Shown here piece by piece: positions 43,880-55,160 of a stretch of 64,000 bases of DNA. The stretch covers positions 1,922,001-1,986,000 of the forward strand of contig CM075102.1 of NCBI GenBank assembly GCA_037576195.1. Reading direction: 5' to 3'. A program made the translations under genes and the position numbers. Under the pieces are notes generated by a model, which was given only the letters and a program-made list of their open reading frames with translations, did no database searches and was not told the DNA's origin. Position 1 is the stretch's first letter. The number at the start of each line of letters is the position of its first letter. The DNA is from Phytoseiulus persimilis (lineage: Eukaryota; Arthropoda; Arachnida; Mesostigmata; Phytoseiidae).

Positions 43880-46800
43880 TTTGGAAATCAGGGATACCCC
43901 CAACTAATTTCAAGTATCTTTAGGGGGTTCTCGTCGATCGTCCGGCCACATTTCTTTCCGAGCGGCTCCTCTCTTTCCCGGAATTATGACTACACTGTTT
44001 CACCTGCACTTTGGGAAACCGCGTCCGTTTTGTTGATTGGACTTGGTGAATTCATTCGCTGCTCGCTGAATTCGAAGGAATCAACAGCCCTCACAAGGTT
44101 GGATGAATAACCCTTGGGCCAGGTTGCTCTCCTTCAGTGTGAAATTTCCGTCCAGATCACCGGGAGCCGAATTATTAGGACTTACAACAATGTTTTCACC
44201 CGCTACTCGGCTCTCTAGGGCGAAGATCGAGCGGCGCCAGCAGGAATCGAACACTTGAGTCCCGTGATTCCTGGAGTCCCGGTACAATCTTCCCAACGCT
44301 GTATCACCGGGGTCTCGAGCCGAACGTCAACAGGAGCCTGGACGGGAACTTCCGTCAACTTGACTCCCAACTTGGAAAGTGAAGCAAACAATCGTATGTG
44401 AGGGGCCATGCCGAGTGCGTCCACTTCGCGTTGCACAATCGAGCGCGTAGAATGTTTGATCGTGTCCTCCCCGCATCGATTTTTCTCGGCCACGGCCTCG
44501 AAACTTCTTCACGGGCGAGGGCCGGAATGATTCTCATCGCTCCTTCGGAACAAAGCTGCTCCTGAACTCCTATCCGCTCCTCTATTCACTCCCTCCTTCT
44601 TAATGATGAGGTGCCAATATGGTCCATACCCATGGTTCGTTGAGTGGTCTCGGAAAAGTACCAAATCTGCGCTGAACGGTACGCTGAAGGAAGCAGATCA
44701 TCTTCCAGCCTGGAATGCTTCGAGCTTCTGGAATTTCCCTCCAAGCCGAGTCTCTCGGAGTTCTTCCAAAACTCATTTCAACCAACAACAGTGACTCATC
44801 TAGCATGCTCTCAAATTCCACTTGCAAGAAGCTGGCCAAGACGAGAAGCGCCAGTGACAAGATCGGTCTCCGATTTTCGAAAAGTGTCGGAAAGCGAGCA
44901 ACGTCGAAATATAATTTGAACGACGTGATTCTCCGTGCGAGGGGCCATCGCTGTCCCTTACTGGGGCCTCTGTGTCGTCGTCATTGTCGCCATCACCACG
45001 GCTGTTGTCGTTGCCGTCGCGGTCGCCGTCGTCGTCAAAGCACACAGGAACAGCCAATTGAATTCTATACAGGGAACGACGAGCGAACGAACGAGCGAGC
45101 CTGCTTGCCCAGCGAGCGGTTCTGCGGTATCTAGAGGAAGTCGAGAACAGCGTCACGTTGCGAACCTTGTCGAATCCGCAGCGATCCCGTATTCGTCCGC
45201 CTTCGCGCGACAATCGCCGGCCCGTTCTCGATCGGAGAACCAACGAAACCGTCATCAGCCGCCCTCGCAGTACGAATCGACATGAACGCGCTCCACGGGT
45301 CTCAAGGCGGCGCAGAACGCGCTCCACCGAGCGATGATTTAATTTGCTGCGCTTTGCGAAAGCTCGACGCAAGTACACGAAACGCCTAGCGTCGACGACG
45401 CCGTCGATTGACCGAGTGGCTCGCGCGCGGGCTGACTCACTCACTCTTTTCATGAGTTTCAATGGTTCCAATTGATCAACTGGTGCACGACTCCTGATGA
45501 AATCCTCATGTTCGGACTGCCTGATACGACCTCACCGACATGATTTTCTCGCGCATGCCCTTTTTACGCCTGTCTACAACGTAGCCACTCGTACGGAGAT
45601 ATTCGGAGGGAAAGACGAACGCACTGTGGACTGTGGGAGTGGTCCTCCGTCTCGCAACCGAAAGCCTCGATCGAACTCGTCCGTCGTTCAGAGGGAACCG
45701 GGTTCAAGGAATAATCGAGATTCAGAGGGACAACGGTCACTGCGCGCGAGAGGCTGCGTAGTCTCGATTCGCACTTCCGACGCGAAGCCGCCCGGCACTT
45801 TGTTCGAGCGGAGCAGTTTCGGCGCAGGATCGCAGAGCTGAAGCTGGCGATGTTCGATCGGCTGAAATACGAGACTCGAATTCCCGATTCAAGGCAGGGC
45901 ATTCGAACGATTTCCGGGCGGTGTTAATTACGCCGCGACTCGCGCTCGAGACTGCTTCGAATCCCGGAAATTCGCCTCTTGGCTCATCGCTTCAACTCGC
46001 ATTGAAGAATTCCTCGGTGAAATCGGAGAATTGCTCCGATCTCGGTTCCCCAGGACCCGTCAAAGATCCATGAGGTCAGCCGACGGCTCGCTTAGCGGAG
46101 CAGTGAATTCTCGACGCAAAGCGGACCCTTAGACAGACCTGGCTGGAAGTTTCGACGAGGAAGGAGAGAGATCGTGTCGGGCCGGGCTTCTTCGCCGCGT
46201 TCGATGTCGTTCTTTCTCGCCCGGATCGACTCACTGGCTGACTGTCTTGATCGTGATTACTGAAATGACAGGGTTGTCCTCCATCCGACGCCGACGACAA
46301 CGACGTCGACGGGAATATGGCAGCCGCGGCAAGGGCCCGGCGGCAACGCGGAGGAGTCGTTCCGAAGAAAAACCGTGTCTGCTGCGACCCAACCAGTGAA
46401 AGAAGCAACGCAGTCCGTCCGACATATACCATAGATAGCTACAATTTACCGCCGGCGGGACCAGCTGAATAGGGGATGAAGAGGATCCGATCTATGTAGC
46501 CGCGCACTGCGCGTGTCCCAAGTGGACTTTTCTTGCGCTTCTCCGATTCGAAACGACCCGAGATCGGCCTCGTAGGGGGAAGTAACTCGACGACAATCGT
46601 TCTCGAAGAGGAGGGATCGACGTCGATTTTCCCACCCTTGCGTCGGTGCCCGCCTAAGGGAAGGTGCCCGACAATTAGAAGGTGTCGCCCCACGGGCACA
46701 GAAACCGGTATTCGCAAGCCATGCGATGCGTTGACGCAAACGCACTGAACATCATTCCTTTTGAGAGACATCGCAGCAGGAAGCCCGGTGGATTCAAAGA

Positions 46801-47481
46801 AGGGACGTTGTCAGGAGCCGACGGAATTCGAGAACCGAGGCTGTCCTGACACCGCCAGGAACCTGCAACAGGCTAGCTGTAGCTCGATTCGGAATTCATC
46901 CAACGGCACAGGAGTCGCCGACCGAGGAGAGAGGACCGCGAGGCTCACGGACACAGTCGCTGCGTCGCTCGTTCGTGAGCTGACATTTGTTCCGACTCTC
47001 CGCAGAACGCGAAGACGAGAGACGGAACGAACTCAGGGGGAGGTTCATTAAAGTTATCGCATCCAAGTATCATTGAGTTCCTGGTCGTCGTCCATCGAAG
47101 AATCAATCGAGTTGACTTCACCGTGTGCTGCGAAGGCAGTTCCTACACCCGTCGAACACTCAGCGCGAACAGCCGGCAGCGAGACGCCGTGCTCAGAGAA
47201 TTTTAAACTCGACGACTCAGACGTCGGTCCTGATCCTGCTTCTGCCTTTGGTACTGATGTTTGCTGTAGTCGGTACGTCGAATCGGGCCGCCGGCATACA
47301 AGCAGCTCGCGGGCTTACTCGTTCGTCTGCCCGCCGTAGAACCAACGGTGAGATAATGTTTTGAAGCAGAATAAATATGTGCTCAGGAGATTAACAACAA
47401 GCCCTGGACGGAGCTCCTTTCACGGGGCGCGCCGGCCCGTTCGAACGTACGAAACCCTAACAGGCCGTCAGCCTGTATCTA

Positions 47482-47530
47482 GCCGGCAGGCGACCGAACA
47501 GATAGACAGACAGGCAGGCAGGAAGGAAGG
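47482..47530. repeat. (GGCA)n(GGAA)n tetranucleotide tract
   Basis: CAGA/GGCA units passing into GGAA. Confidence 0.75.
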
Positions 47531-48215
47531 ATATTCCGATAAATCTCTCCTCCTTGCTCGCTCATTTGCTTATCCGTCGTCGTCGTTTGCTTGAAACATA
47601 ATATCCTCAGCAAACACTACACTCGAATACACAGACACATACTAAGCGGACGGACAACCGGCCCGGCAATCGACCGACGCGCGCGTCGCTTCGCTGAAAT
47701 GACGAATCATTCCGGGATCCCCTCATCGGATCAGGAGGCCGAAGGAGCTACGCCTATTCTGGGGAATCCAAACGATAATATTTCTGAAAATTTTGAACCG
47801 TGTGCTCTATGAGCGACGGGTATTCTTCGGGTGGTTGGGAGAGTGAACGGGCTTGCGCTCTCACTCAGAGAGCCTGGGTTGGGATATAACGCCCGGGATG
47901 AATGCATCGCAAGTAGGGGACTTTTTCCAAAAAACACGAACTTCCAGGTTCTGAACTTATCTAGCTACGAAACGAAGAGACGCACGACGGCCCGAGGTTC
48001 GGTATCCGCTAGCTTCCGAAGAGCGGAAAGTGTTCCACAGCTGGTTATCCATGGTACATGAATGGTACTCTAACAGCAATTCCTTAATCGGACACAGGTA
48101 TCAGCTCCGAAGCGGGTGCGTTTGCCCACCGTGAAGCGTTCAGCTCAACCGACGAGATAACTCATGACCATTGGATTGGGTTTGTGCAAGCTGGTTACGA
48201 TGACGCTCGAATCAG

Positions 48216-48626
48216 ATGCACCGCTATGAAGATTCTGGTTTCAAGAATTTTCGTGTGATTCGCACGTGTCACACGTACCCGATTCTCGGCCTGTCGGAGT
48301 TCTTCCATAAACCCATCGAGCCTACATCGAAAACAGTCCGAGTCCGACGCAGAGGACGACGACGAGGAAAGGGCCGCGCCATGATTCATGAACCACCAGT
48401 GTTTGAAGAGCTCGGGATCGAATGTCTGTCCGGAGTCGATTGGGCTCCGATATCAGAACTCGAGATCAACCGACGACTGACCCATGCGGCGGCCGAGAGT
48501 TTCGATCCCTACAGCTCACGCTCTTGTTTCGAAAATGGTCTCCCCGGATGCCGTGCTCTTCGGGCTCGAGCCGGAACAGAATACTTGAGCCCTCCCCGCA
48601 CTAGAACCCCGAACGGGCACACGTAG
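48216..48626 (+). CDS. Uncharacterised ORF of 136 codons
   Basis: Starts with ATG. The middle holds a basic stretch (RVRRRGRRRGKGRA) followed by an acidic, ordinary-looking segment (EPPVFEELGIECLSGVDW). I see no known domain, signal peptide or membrane segment, and no poly(A) signal that clearly belongs to it. The composition is more protein-like than that of most frames nearby, but the length is within what chance gives in DNA of this GC content. Confidence 0.15.
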   Translation: MHRYEDSGFKNFRVIRTCHTYPILGLSEFFHKPIEPTSKTVRVRRRGRRRGKGRAMIHEPPVFEELGIECLSGVDWAPISELEINRRLTHAAAESFDPYSSRSCFENGLPGCRALRARAGTEYLSPPRTRTPNGHT

Positions 48627-49276
48627 ATAATGACGAGATTGTGTCTTTCGTCGCGCCGAATTCCATGCGGCGGCGGCGGCATCTTCCGTGGGGTTCCGCC
48701 ATTTCAAGATGACTCACGTGCCAAACACACCAAAGAGGACCACGGAGTGCGACCCGCGCGCATTTCATGCCACTGCGCAATGCGAGTTCGGCACACATTT
48801 ATCCTTTTTGTGTGCCAATACATATGCTCCCTCTCAGCTTAGTTAGGCAGCTGCCCTTTCGTTCGCCGAGCTGACCCCTTTCGAGGGAACATAGAGCCTG
48901 CTCTCCCTAACTCTGATAAAGTTCTTTCACTTCTCTCGAAGCAACGGCGTGCATCAAAGTTTCCTCGTCAACATTCATCCGCACCCGGGAACGGTCCCCC
49001 TCCATTCCATATCCAGCGCAGCACCGATCCGAGAATTCGGACTGAGTGACCCTTCGGCCGGAATGGAGAGATTCTCAGTCTTCTCGGAGAAGCTTTTTTC
49101 AAGCCGATCCGGAGCTTCCGCGTTGTTCCGGAAAGTTTGGGCGTTTCACTCAAGAAACCTGACATGCCCTCCGCGGTCCTGTGCTGGGCGAGGGGCTCTG
49201 GTGTCTGAAACCTCGCCTGGTGGCTGGGGCTCCTGCAGAGGGGTGGGCGGATTCGCGGAAACTCGGCTCTGAAATG

Positions 49277-49368
49277 TTGGCTGGCTGGCGAACGGAGATA
49301 GCGGGCCGCCAGGCACGCAGGCGCACGGGCGACCAGGCGCACGGGATGGCTGGCTGGCAAGCATGCAA
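49277..49368. repeat. Interrupted (GGCT)n/(GGCA)n tract
   Basis: GGCT units at both ends with degenerate GGCG/GCAC units between. Confidence 0.65.
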
Positions 49369-50425
49369 GTGAGCAAACGAAAGTGCAAATAACGTCAGAA
49401 GTTTTGCTCTCTCGCAGGCAAGCTCGCAACTTCCCCGCTCGCTTCAGGCACACAGCCGGTCAAGGCAGAGACAAAAAAGCCTCAACTTCTTTCTTATTAT
49501 CGATAGTGCTGGTGCCGCGGCAGCCGCCGCCAGCACTCAAATTAGCGAAGATTAGCACGTTTGCACATGCGATCTCCCTCCCAACGACAGAAGTCAAACC
49601 ACAGAGCGGACGAGTTCCGTCTCATCCAGTTTCCGCGTGTGTACGGTGAATTTCCGGAGACGAAATGCAGGCTGCCGACCCGGTACGAATGTTCGCGTCA
49701 GTCTCGAACTCTGACTGCGACCCCAATTGCAGCTCGCATGGCCTTGGACCGAGGTTTCCTCCCAACGGAACATCCTGCAAAACGCAAACATATTTTCGAT
49801 CGTCTCACTTGGTTCATGGGTCACTGACGTGGCACGTGGCACTCATTGGCATTCATCGACAATCCGATAAAACGGAGTCGTGAACTTCTGGATGATGCGG
49901 CGAGACCGAGCTAAATTGTTCAATGACTTCATCGGATCGTGATGATGTTCCATCAGAAATTATAATTGGATCATCATCACCGCCAGTTCGCCTCCACCGC
50001 CGGTAACCACCTTGTCGTTCGTATTGTGTCCGATCTCGACGTCGAGCCCCCGACGACCTCCGGGGACCTGATGGTCTTGATCGGATATTTCGAAACGGTC
50101 TTCGAAACGATGAATTCCAGAATACGATCCTGAAAAAACGAAACCTCCGTCGAACAACTGGCACGTAGCTGTCGCACGGCCCCTCTAGTGCTTTGAGCTC
50201 ACTGTCCAGCCCTGGCTGACGGGGAGCTCGCTCGGCGACTTTGATTATGAGACTTCAGCCATCGCCAGTAATTCGAATTTCACTGGGCGGCAAAAACCGC
50301 GTCAGTGGTGTACCCGCGAAGCAACATCGGCAGCGGCGGCCTCGGTCGCGGTCCAGTCAGACAGTGAGCCAACCAGCAGAAGAGTCAGAGCGGAAGAGTG
50401 TTCCGGTTTCAAAGATAACCAAGCG

Positions 50426-50452
50426 CTCGTTCGTTCGCTCGCTCGCTCGCTC
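50426..50452. repeat. (GTTC)n(GCTC)n tetranucleotide tract
   Basis: CGTT units passing into CGCT units. Confidence 0.85.
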
Positions 50453-51934
50453 ATCTGGTTTATCACATCAGCCGCCGCTGCGCGGCCGCCACTTCCACGG
50501 CTGCCCCGAATCAGTGCAGCGGCGGCCGTAGCAGCAGCATCAGCAGGAACACACATCCAACGGGAAAGACGCGCTCACACTCATCAAACGGTGGCATCTA
50601 ATGCAGGTCTGCCGGTTTCTTCACCATTTTCCGAGGAGTTCTTCCTTTTTCCACTAAACTATGACTAATTAACGGATGATCACTGCTCAGCCGAGGCGTC
50701 GTCCGGGAACGGCTTCAGTTCGGTGAGGATGTTCTCGCGAGGCAGGAGAGGGTCGCTGCGAAGCAGGAGTGGATGAAGGGCGAATTCCTCGAGATCTCGA
50801 TTCCCTGGGAGTCAGAACAGGCGAGCGCGTGGAAAACCGATCGGAGAGGGGGCAAGGGAGTCATGAACACCTCCACGCGGCAGATACATCGGAGCCGCGT
50901 GATGGCCGATTGGTCGACGAGGTCTGCGCCGCGGGTTCGGGTTCGCGGGGGATCACAGCGAAAGTGGTGGGCCTGATGCTCAGTTTCCACACTCTACTCT
51001 TGAAAATGTATTCCAGGGCTCTCCTTCCATTCGGGCCCGTGCCGGAGGCCTGTCCCTGTCGTCGGGCGGTTCCAGAATAGGGATAGCGATGTCCAATACA
51101 CTTAATCGACAATAAAAGATCGGGATGGATGCTGGTAAAACCGGATCGGTTGAACCAAACTCTGACCTCTGCTCAACCTGGTGAAGTATCGGAAGTAGTT
51201 CATATCTCCATGAGTGCACGATGGGCCGCAGAGCTCGATGAACGAAGATCATCGGGTGGGGGATGAGCAAGGATGGGAACGCGAGAAGCTGTTTCGCAGC
51301 CGGTTCGTGAGAAGCGTGAAACTGAGGGAGAGGAGAGGAATCTCCCCGACGTTGGCTCACCGGGTCTTTCTCGTTCAACCTCCAAGCGATGTTCTCACTC
51401 CGGTTGCATGTTGGCGCAAGGTATCAAAAGTCACAGACCGATTCTGCCCTCGAGCATATCAAGTGTGGTTCGAAAATGACGCCATATGTTATCCTGGGAA
51501 GTATCTATCAGGAACTTGTGTGGAATATTTCTCAGGTTGTGGAGAAAGCTCACGGAGGGGTAACAGAGAACATGCGAAGCACCCTGACGCCGGGTTATCA
51601 ATCGCGAGGACGAGGAGAAGACACGACATGAAGATCATGTTGAACTCCTCGCGTCAATTTGAGCTTCAGATCTTTTCCCCATGTTGAAGACGACCGCGAA
51701 TAAGCAACCTCATTCTCACGGAAGTTGTACCAAAGAACGAAAACAATGTTTGGAGCTCGACACTTCCCCTGATTTACATCTTGCGGCCCCTCGTCTGCTT
51801 ATTCCGTTTTGCGCCCCCTACTCTCCCTAGCCCGGTCCGAAATTCGGGAAAAAACGGTGACATCACGTCGACCACGTGGCGGCAGCATGCTCTCGGAAAA
51901 GGGGAATATTTTGTATCGACGTTTTTGAGTTGCC

Positions 51935-51975
51935 TTCGTTCGTTCGTTGCTTCGTTCGTTCGTTCGAGCGAGCGG
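51935..51975. repeat. (TTCG)n tetranucleotide tract
   Basis: TTCG units broken once by TTGC and ending in GAGC. Confidence 0.8.
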
Positions 51976-52309
51976 CAGAGGGGGCAACGGGAGCGGGTGG
52001 GGGCAAGCGGAGAAGGGGCCGCTGGCTGCCTAGCTGACTGTCTGGGAAAACAGGGAAGGAGGACGGAGGGAGCGAGGAGGAGCGAGCAAGGAGGGGAGTC
52101 AGCGGGGTTGGGGAGAGGGCAGGGAAAGGGAAGGGGGCGAGGGAGCGCCAGAGGAGTGTCTTTCATCCGAGGCCCGCTCCAACGATCGTTCCATCTGCGT
52201 TTCGTTCACTCCGACGATCGTTCGCTCGTTCGCTGCCTGTGCAGCAGGGAGCTCGGGACGGAGGGGAGGGGCGAGTCCCCTGGGCGGGCCCCTTCCCTTG
52301 CCCTCCCCT

Positions 52310-52402
52310 TTCGTTCGTTCGCTCGTTCGTTCGTTCGTTCACTCGCTCGCCCGCTGCCTGCCCGCCAGAGGAGCAGGCAGGCTGGCTGGCTGGCTAGCTG
52401 CC
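52310..52402. repeat. (TTCG)n/(GCTC)n/(GGCT)n tetranucleotide mosaic
   Basis: TTCG units, then CTCG, then TGCC, then GGCA/GGCT over about 90 bp. Confidence 0.85.
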
Positions 52403-53390
52403 TCTTGCCAGCTCGCCCTCGTCTCCCTCCAACCCCCGTCCATTGGACCCCCTCACGCTGCTGCTTGCTCCTCGTTCTCGTCCTCCTTAACTCGGCCACT
52501 CCTCCCCCTTGAGGATTCCTCACTTGCCAACCAACCCTTGCCGGGTGGTGGTGGTGGCTGCTGCTGGACTAGCAGTAGAAGTAAGAGTCGAGTAATGACG
52601 AGTCGAACTCATTCCCGATTCATGATTTCCCTTTCCTTAATATGTCCAGCGGTGCGTTTAACAGAAATCCGTGAATCCACCTGAGGCGACTTCCCATCAG
52701 TGAACTCCGCGGTGCCTATGTCTCGCTTTCCATGAAACTGCGCGCGAGGGAGATTCTATTTCAGAGTATGTAGGTGGTCAAGTCTTTGAGGTTTTTCCTG
52801 AGGGAATGAGGAGCTGATCGAGCTCATCAGGTGCACAGATATCTCCGGCCCCGATTCTGATAACGTCAGACGTTTCGAAGAAACAGGTGTGCTTCACTCA
52901 CGGCATTCCGGTTTACGCGCGCATCTTTCTCCGAATCGCGCTCCATGTCGTTCAATACCTGCCGTCGATGAACTCTGTGATCTCTCCGGGCTCGAGGTAG
53001 AAAATAGGAATATCCACTGATTCTGGTTTCGGGTGAAAGGAATACCAGACTTGGGCTAATTGCGGATTTCACTCAATACTGAATACTCTCTCATCGGAGA
53101 AGCTCATAGAGAAGAGTCCAATAAACTTGCAGTCCCTGTAGGATTGAATATCGGACGAGCGTGGTCGCCGATCGTAGTGAACACGGTGTTTCCATCCACT
53201 CGCACATGAACTGGCTTCTGAATTCGAGCTGCCGGATCTCGACTCAGATCCTCGGTTCGATTCTTGGGAACACCGGTGAGTTCCCTCCCGAAATTGGTCG
53301 GCTGAACAATCCGTGCGTTAGTCGGCGCTCCCGAGTGATTCAATCGGGGGATCGCAATTTTGATTCTTGTTAGAAACAGCGCCGTTTGAA

Positions 53391-53466
53391 CGGGCGGGCA
53401 GGCAGGCGGGCGGACGGACGGACAGCCTGCCAGCCAGCCGGTCGGATAGCTAGCTAGCCAGGCATC
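53391..53466. repeat. (GGCA)n/(GGAC)n/(TAGC)n tetranucleotide mosaic
   Basis: GGGC, GGCA, GGAC, CAGC and TAGC blocks follow one another; each switch changes one base of the unit. Confidence 0.85.
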
Positions 53467-53560
53467 CATCCCGGTGGTTCTGTTTTTAATTTCCTCTGCA
53501 AGATAAGTTGCAGACACACTCTATAGACCGCGCGAGGACCCGTAGAGAGAGCGAGGCCCA

Positions 53561-53579
53561 GCGACCGACCGACCGACCG
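53561..53579. repeat. (GACC)n tetranucleotide microsatellite
   Basis: Four to five GACC units. Confidence 0.85.
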
Positions 53580-54459
53580 TACGAAGGGTGGATTCGTTCG
53601 TTGCTTGCTGTTGCTGCGCTGCGTCGTTGCTGTTGTCTGTTTCGTGTCAACTCCCCTGTCTGCCTGCTGGCTCCCGAGTCTTCCTGCAAGCGTGGCCGCC
53701 TGCCATAGAACCGTTGCCCATCTGCTCACCAGCCCGACCGCCCGCCGAACTGCCGAGGAACCAGGCGAAAATACGCGCATCCGTCGAGCCCTCTGAAGCC
53801 CGAACTCGAAGACAAGTTTGCATGGAGGGGGGTTGAGCGAGATCGTGCCTCCCCGAAGGAGCCTGGAGACGGCCTGAATGAATGAATGGATTGGAAGGCA
53901 ACGGACGAACGGTTGGCAAACCCGGTGGTGTTCCGAGGCCGTAACTCGCCCGTCGCCCTCGCTGGTCGCCCGCAATATATCCCAGTAGAGCAAGTAGTCT
54001 GGACCGAAGAGCTTATTCTAATGTCACAATGTAACAGCAGCAGAGTGCTCAAATTCACTGGTATGGCGGATGACTGAATGGATTGATGGATGAATGAATG
54101 GGGTTATCATACGCAGTCGAACATACGAGATCGAAGATGCGTTCAGGAAGTGTTCCAAAATGGAAAGAACGCTCTCCCTGGTTTGGAAGATCATCCAGTT
54201 GAACTCGATTGATCGTGAATTTAGGCAAGTTGTGCGTTGATTTCACGGAAGCTACTGCGAGAAATTTCCCGCTCTTCTTTTCCTCCTTTTTCTCTCCAAG
54301 ACCTTCTGGGGCCTAGGCGATCTCTTGGGCATCCTCGATAGAGCGAAAAACTGAAGAAAGAAAAGAGCGAACGATCGTACCAGCGCGAAAGAGGACGACT
54401 CCCCCGCCCCGACGCTTTTGCCCCTTTCCCGACCCTTTCTGCCGGCTCCCCCCTCCTCC

Positions 54460-54522
54460 GACCGAGCGAGCGGGCGGGCGAGCGACCGGCCGGCCGGCCG
54501 AGCAAGCGGGCGACCGACCGGC
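54460..54522. repeat. (GAGC)n/(GGCC)n/(GACC)n tetranucleotide mosaic
   Basis: GAGC and GGGC units, then GGCC, then GACC. Confidence 0.8.
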
Positions 54523-55099
54523 TCCCCGCCTTTCCCGATCCTTGCCCAAGCCTCCTTTTTCTCTCTATCCTGTCTCTCCTCCACTCTCCTCTCCTGTTCT
54601 CAGCCTCCTGGTCCTGGCATCCGCTTCCGAAAGGGTGCGCGCTCCGGTCGACCGGCCAGCTCCGTTGAGCACGAGCAACGCCTCATCGCGCCTCATCGCG
54701 ACAGAGACCGATTCTGGTCGCGAATCCACCAGCCTTGAAATGAGTTTCTCGAGTCCAAGGCCCCATTCCGTCGGTGGTTCGCGACATTCTCTTTGACGAT
54801 TCGGCTCCGAATGCTGAGATATAGCTCGGGCCACGCTCCCTCACGCAATGGGTGGACCCGAACCGGTTCGACTCCCAAGATCTCCGAGCACCGTGGTCGG
54901 GAACGAAGCGGTGTCTGGTCTGTTTCTTCTCGGGACGGGAGGATTGGGGGTAGGGGGGGGGGACTTCATGAATTCGGGAATCGTCGGAGAGGAATTCCGT
55001 GGAAAAACTCGCGCGATAGCCGTCGTGGTCCCCGAGGCACACCCTCCGAAAGCGTTTCTTTGTGCGTGGCATTTGCGCCCCTTCTCGGAGCCGCTCCCT

Positions 55100-55160
55100 T
55101 GCTGGCTGGCAGGCAGGCGGGCTGGCTGCCTCGCAGGCTGGAGAGATGGCTGGCTGGCCC
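55100..55160. repeat. (GGCT)n/(GGCA)n tetranucleotide tract
   Basis: GGCT and GGCA units in an imperfect array. Confidence 0.75.

Noticed and set aside
43851..43882. Bacterial-type terminator or sign of bacterial contamination
   Set aside because: The surrounding DNA has no operon-like genes or ribosome binding sites, and the window contains spliced genes; kept only as a hairpin.
51420..51580. Cysteine-rich segment resembling a Kunitz domain
   Set aside because: Spacing of the cysteines (13, 9, 6) does not fit the Kunitz pattern, and the key G-C and F-x-Y-G-G-C elements are incomplete.
51781..52512. 243-codon ORF at 52 kb
   Set aside because: Built largely from TTCG, GGGA and GGCT repeats read as Arg/Ser/Gly/Leu.
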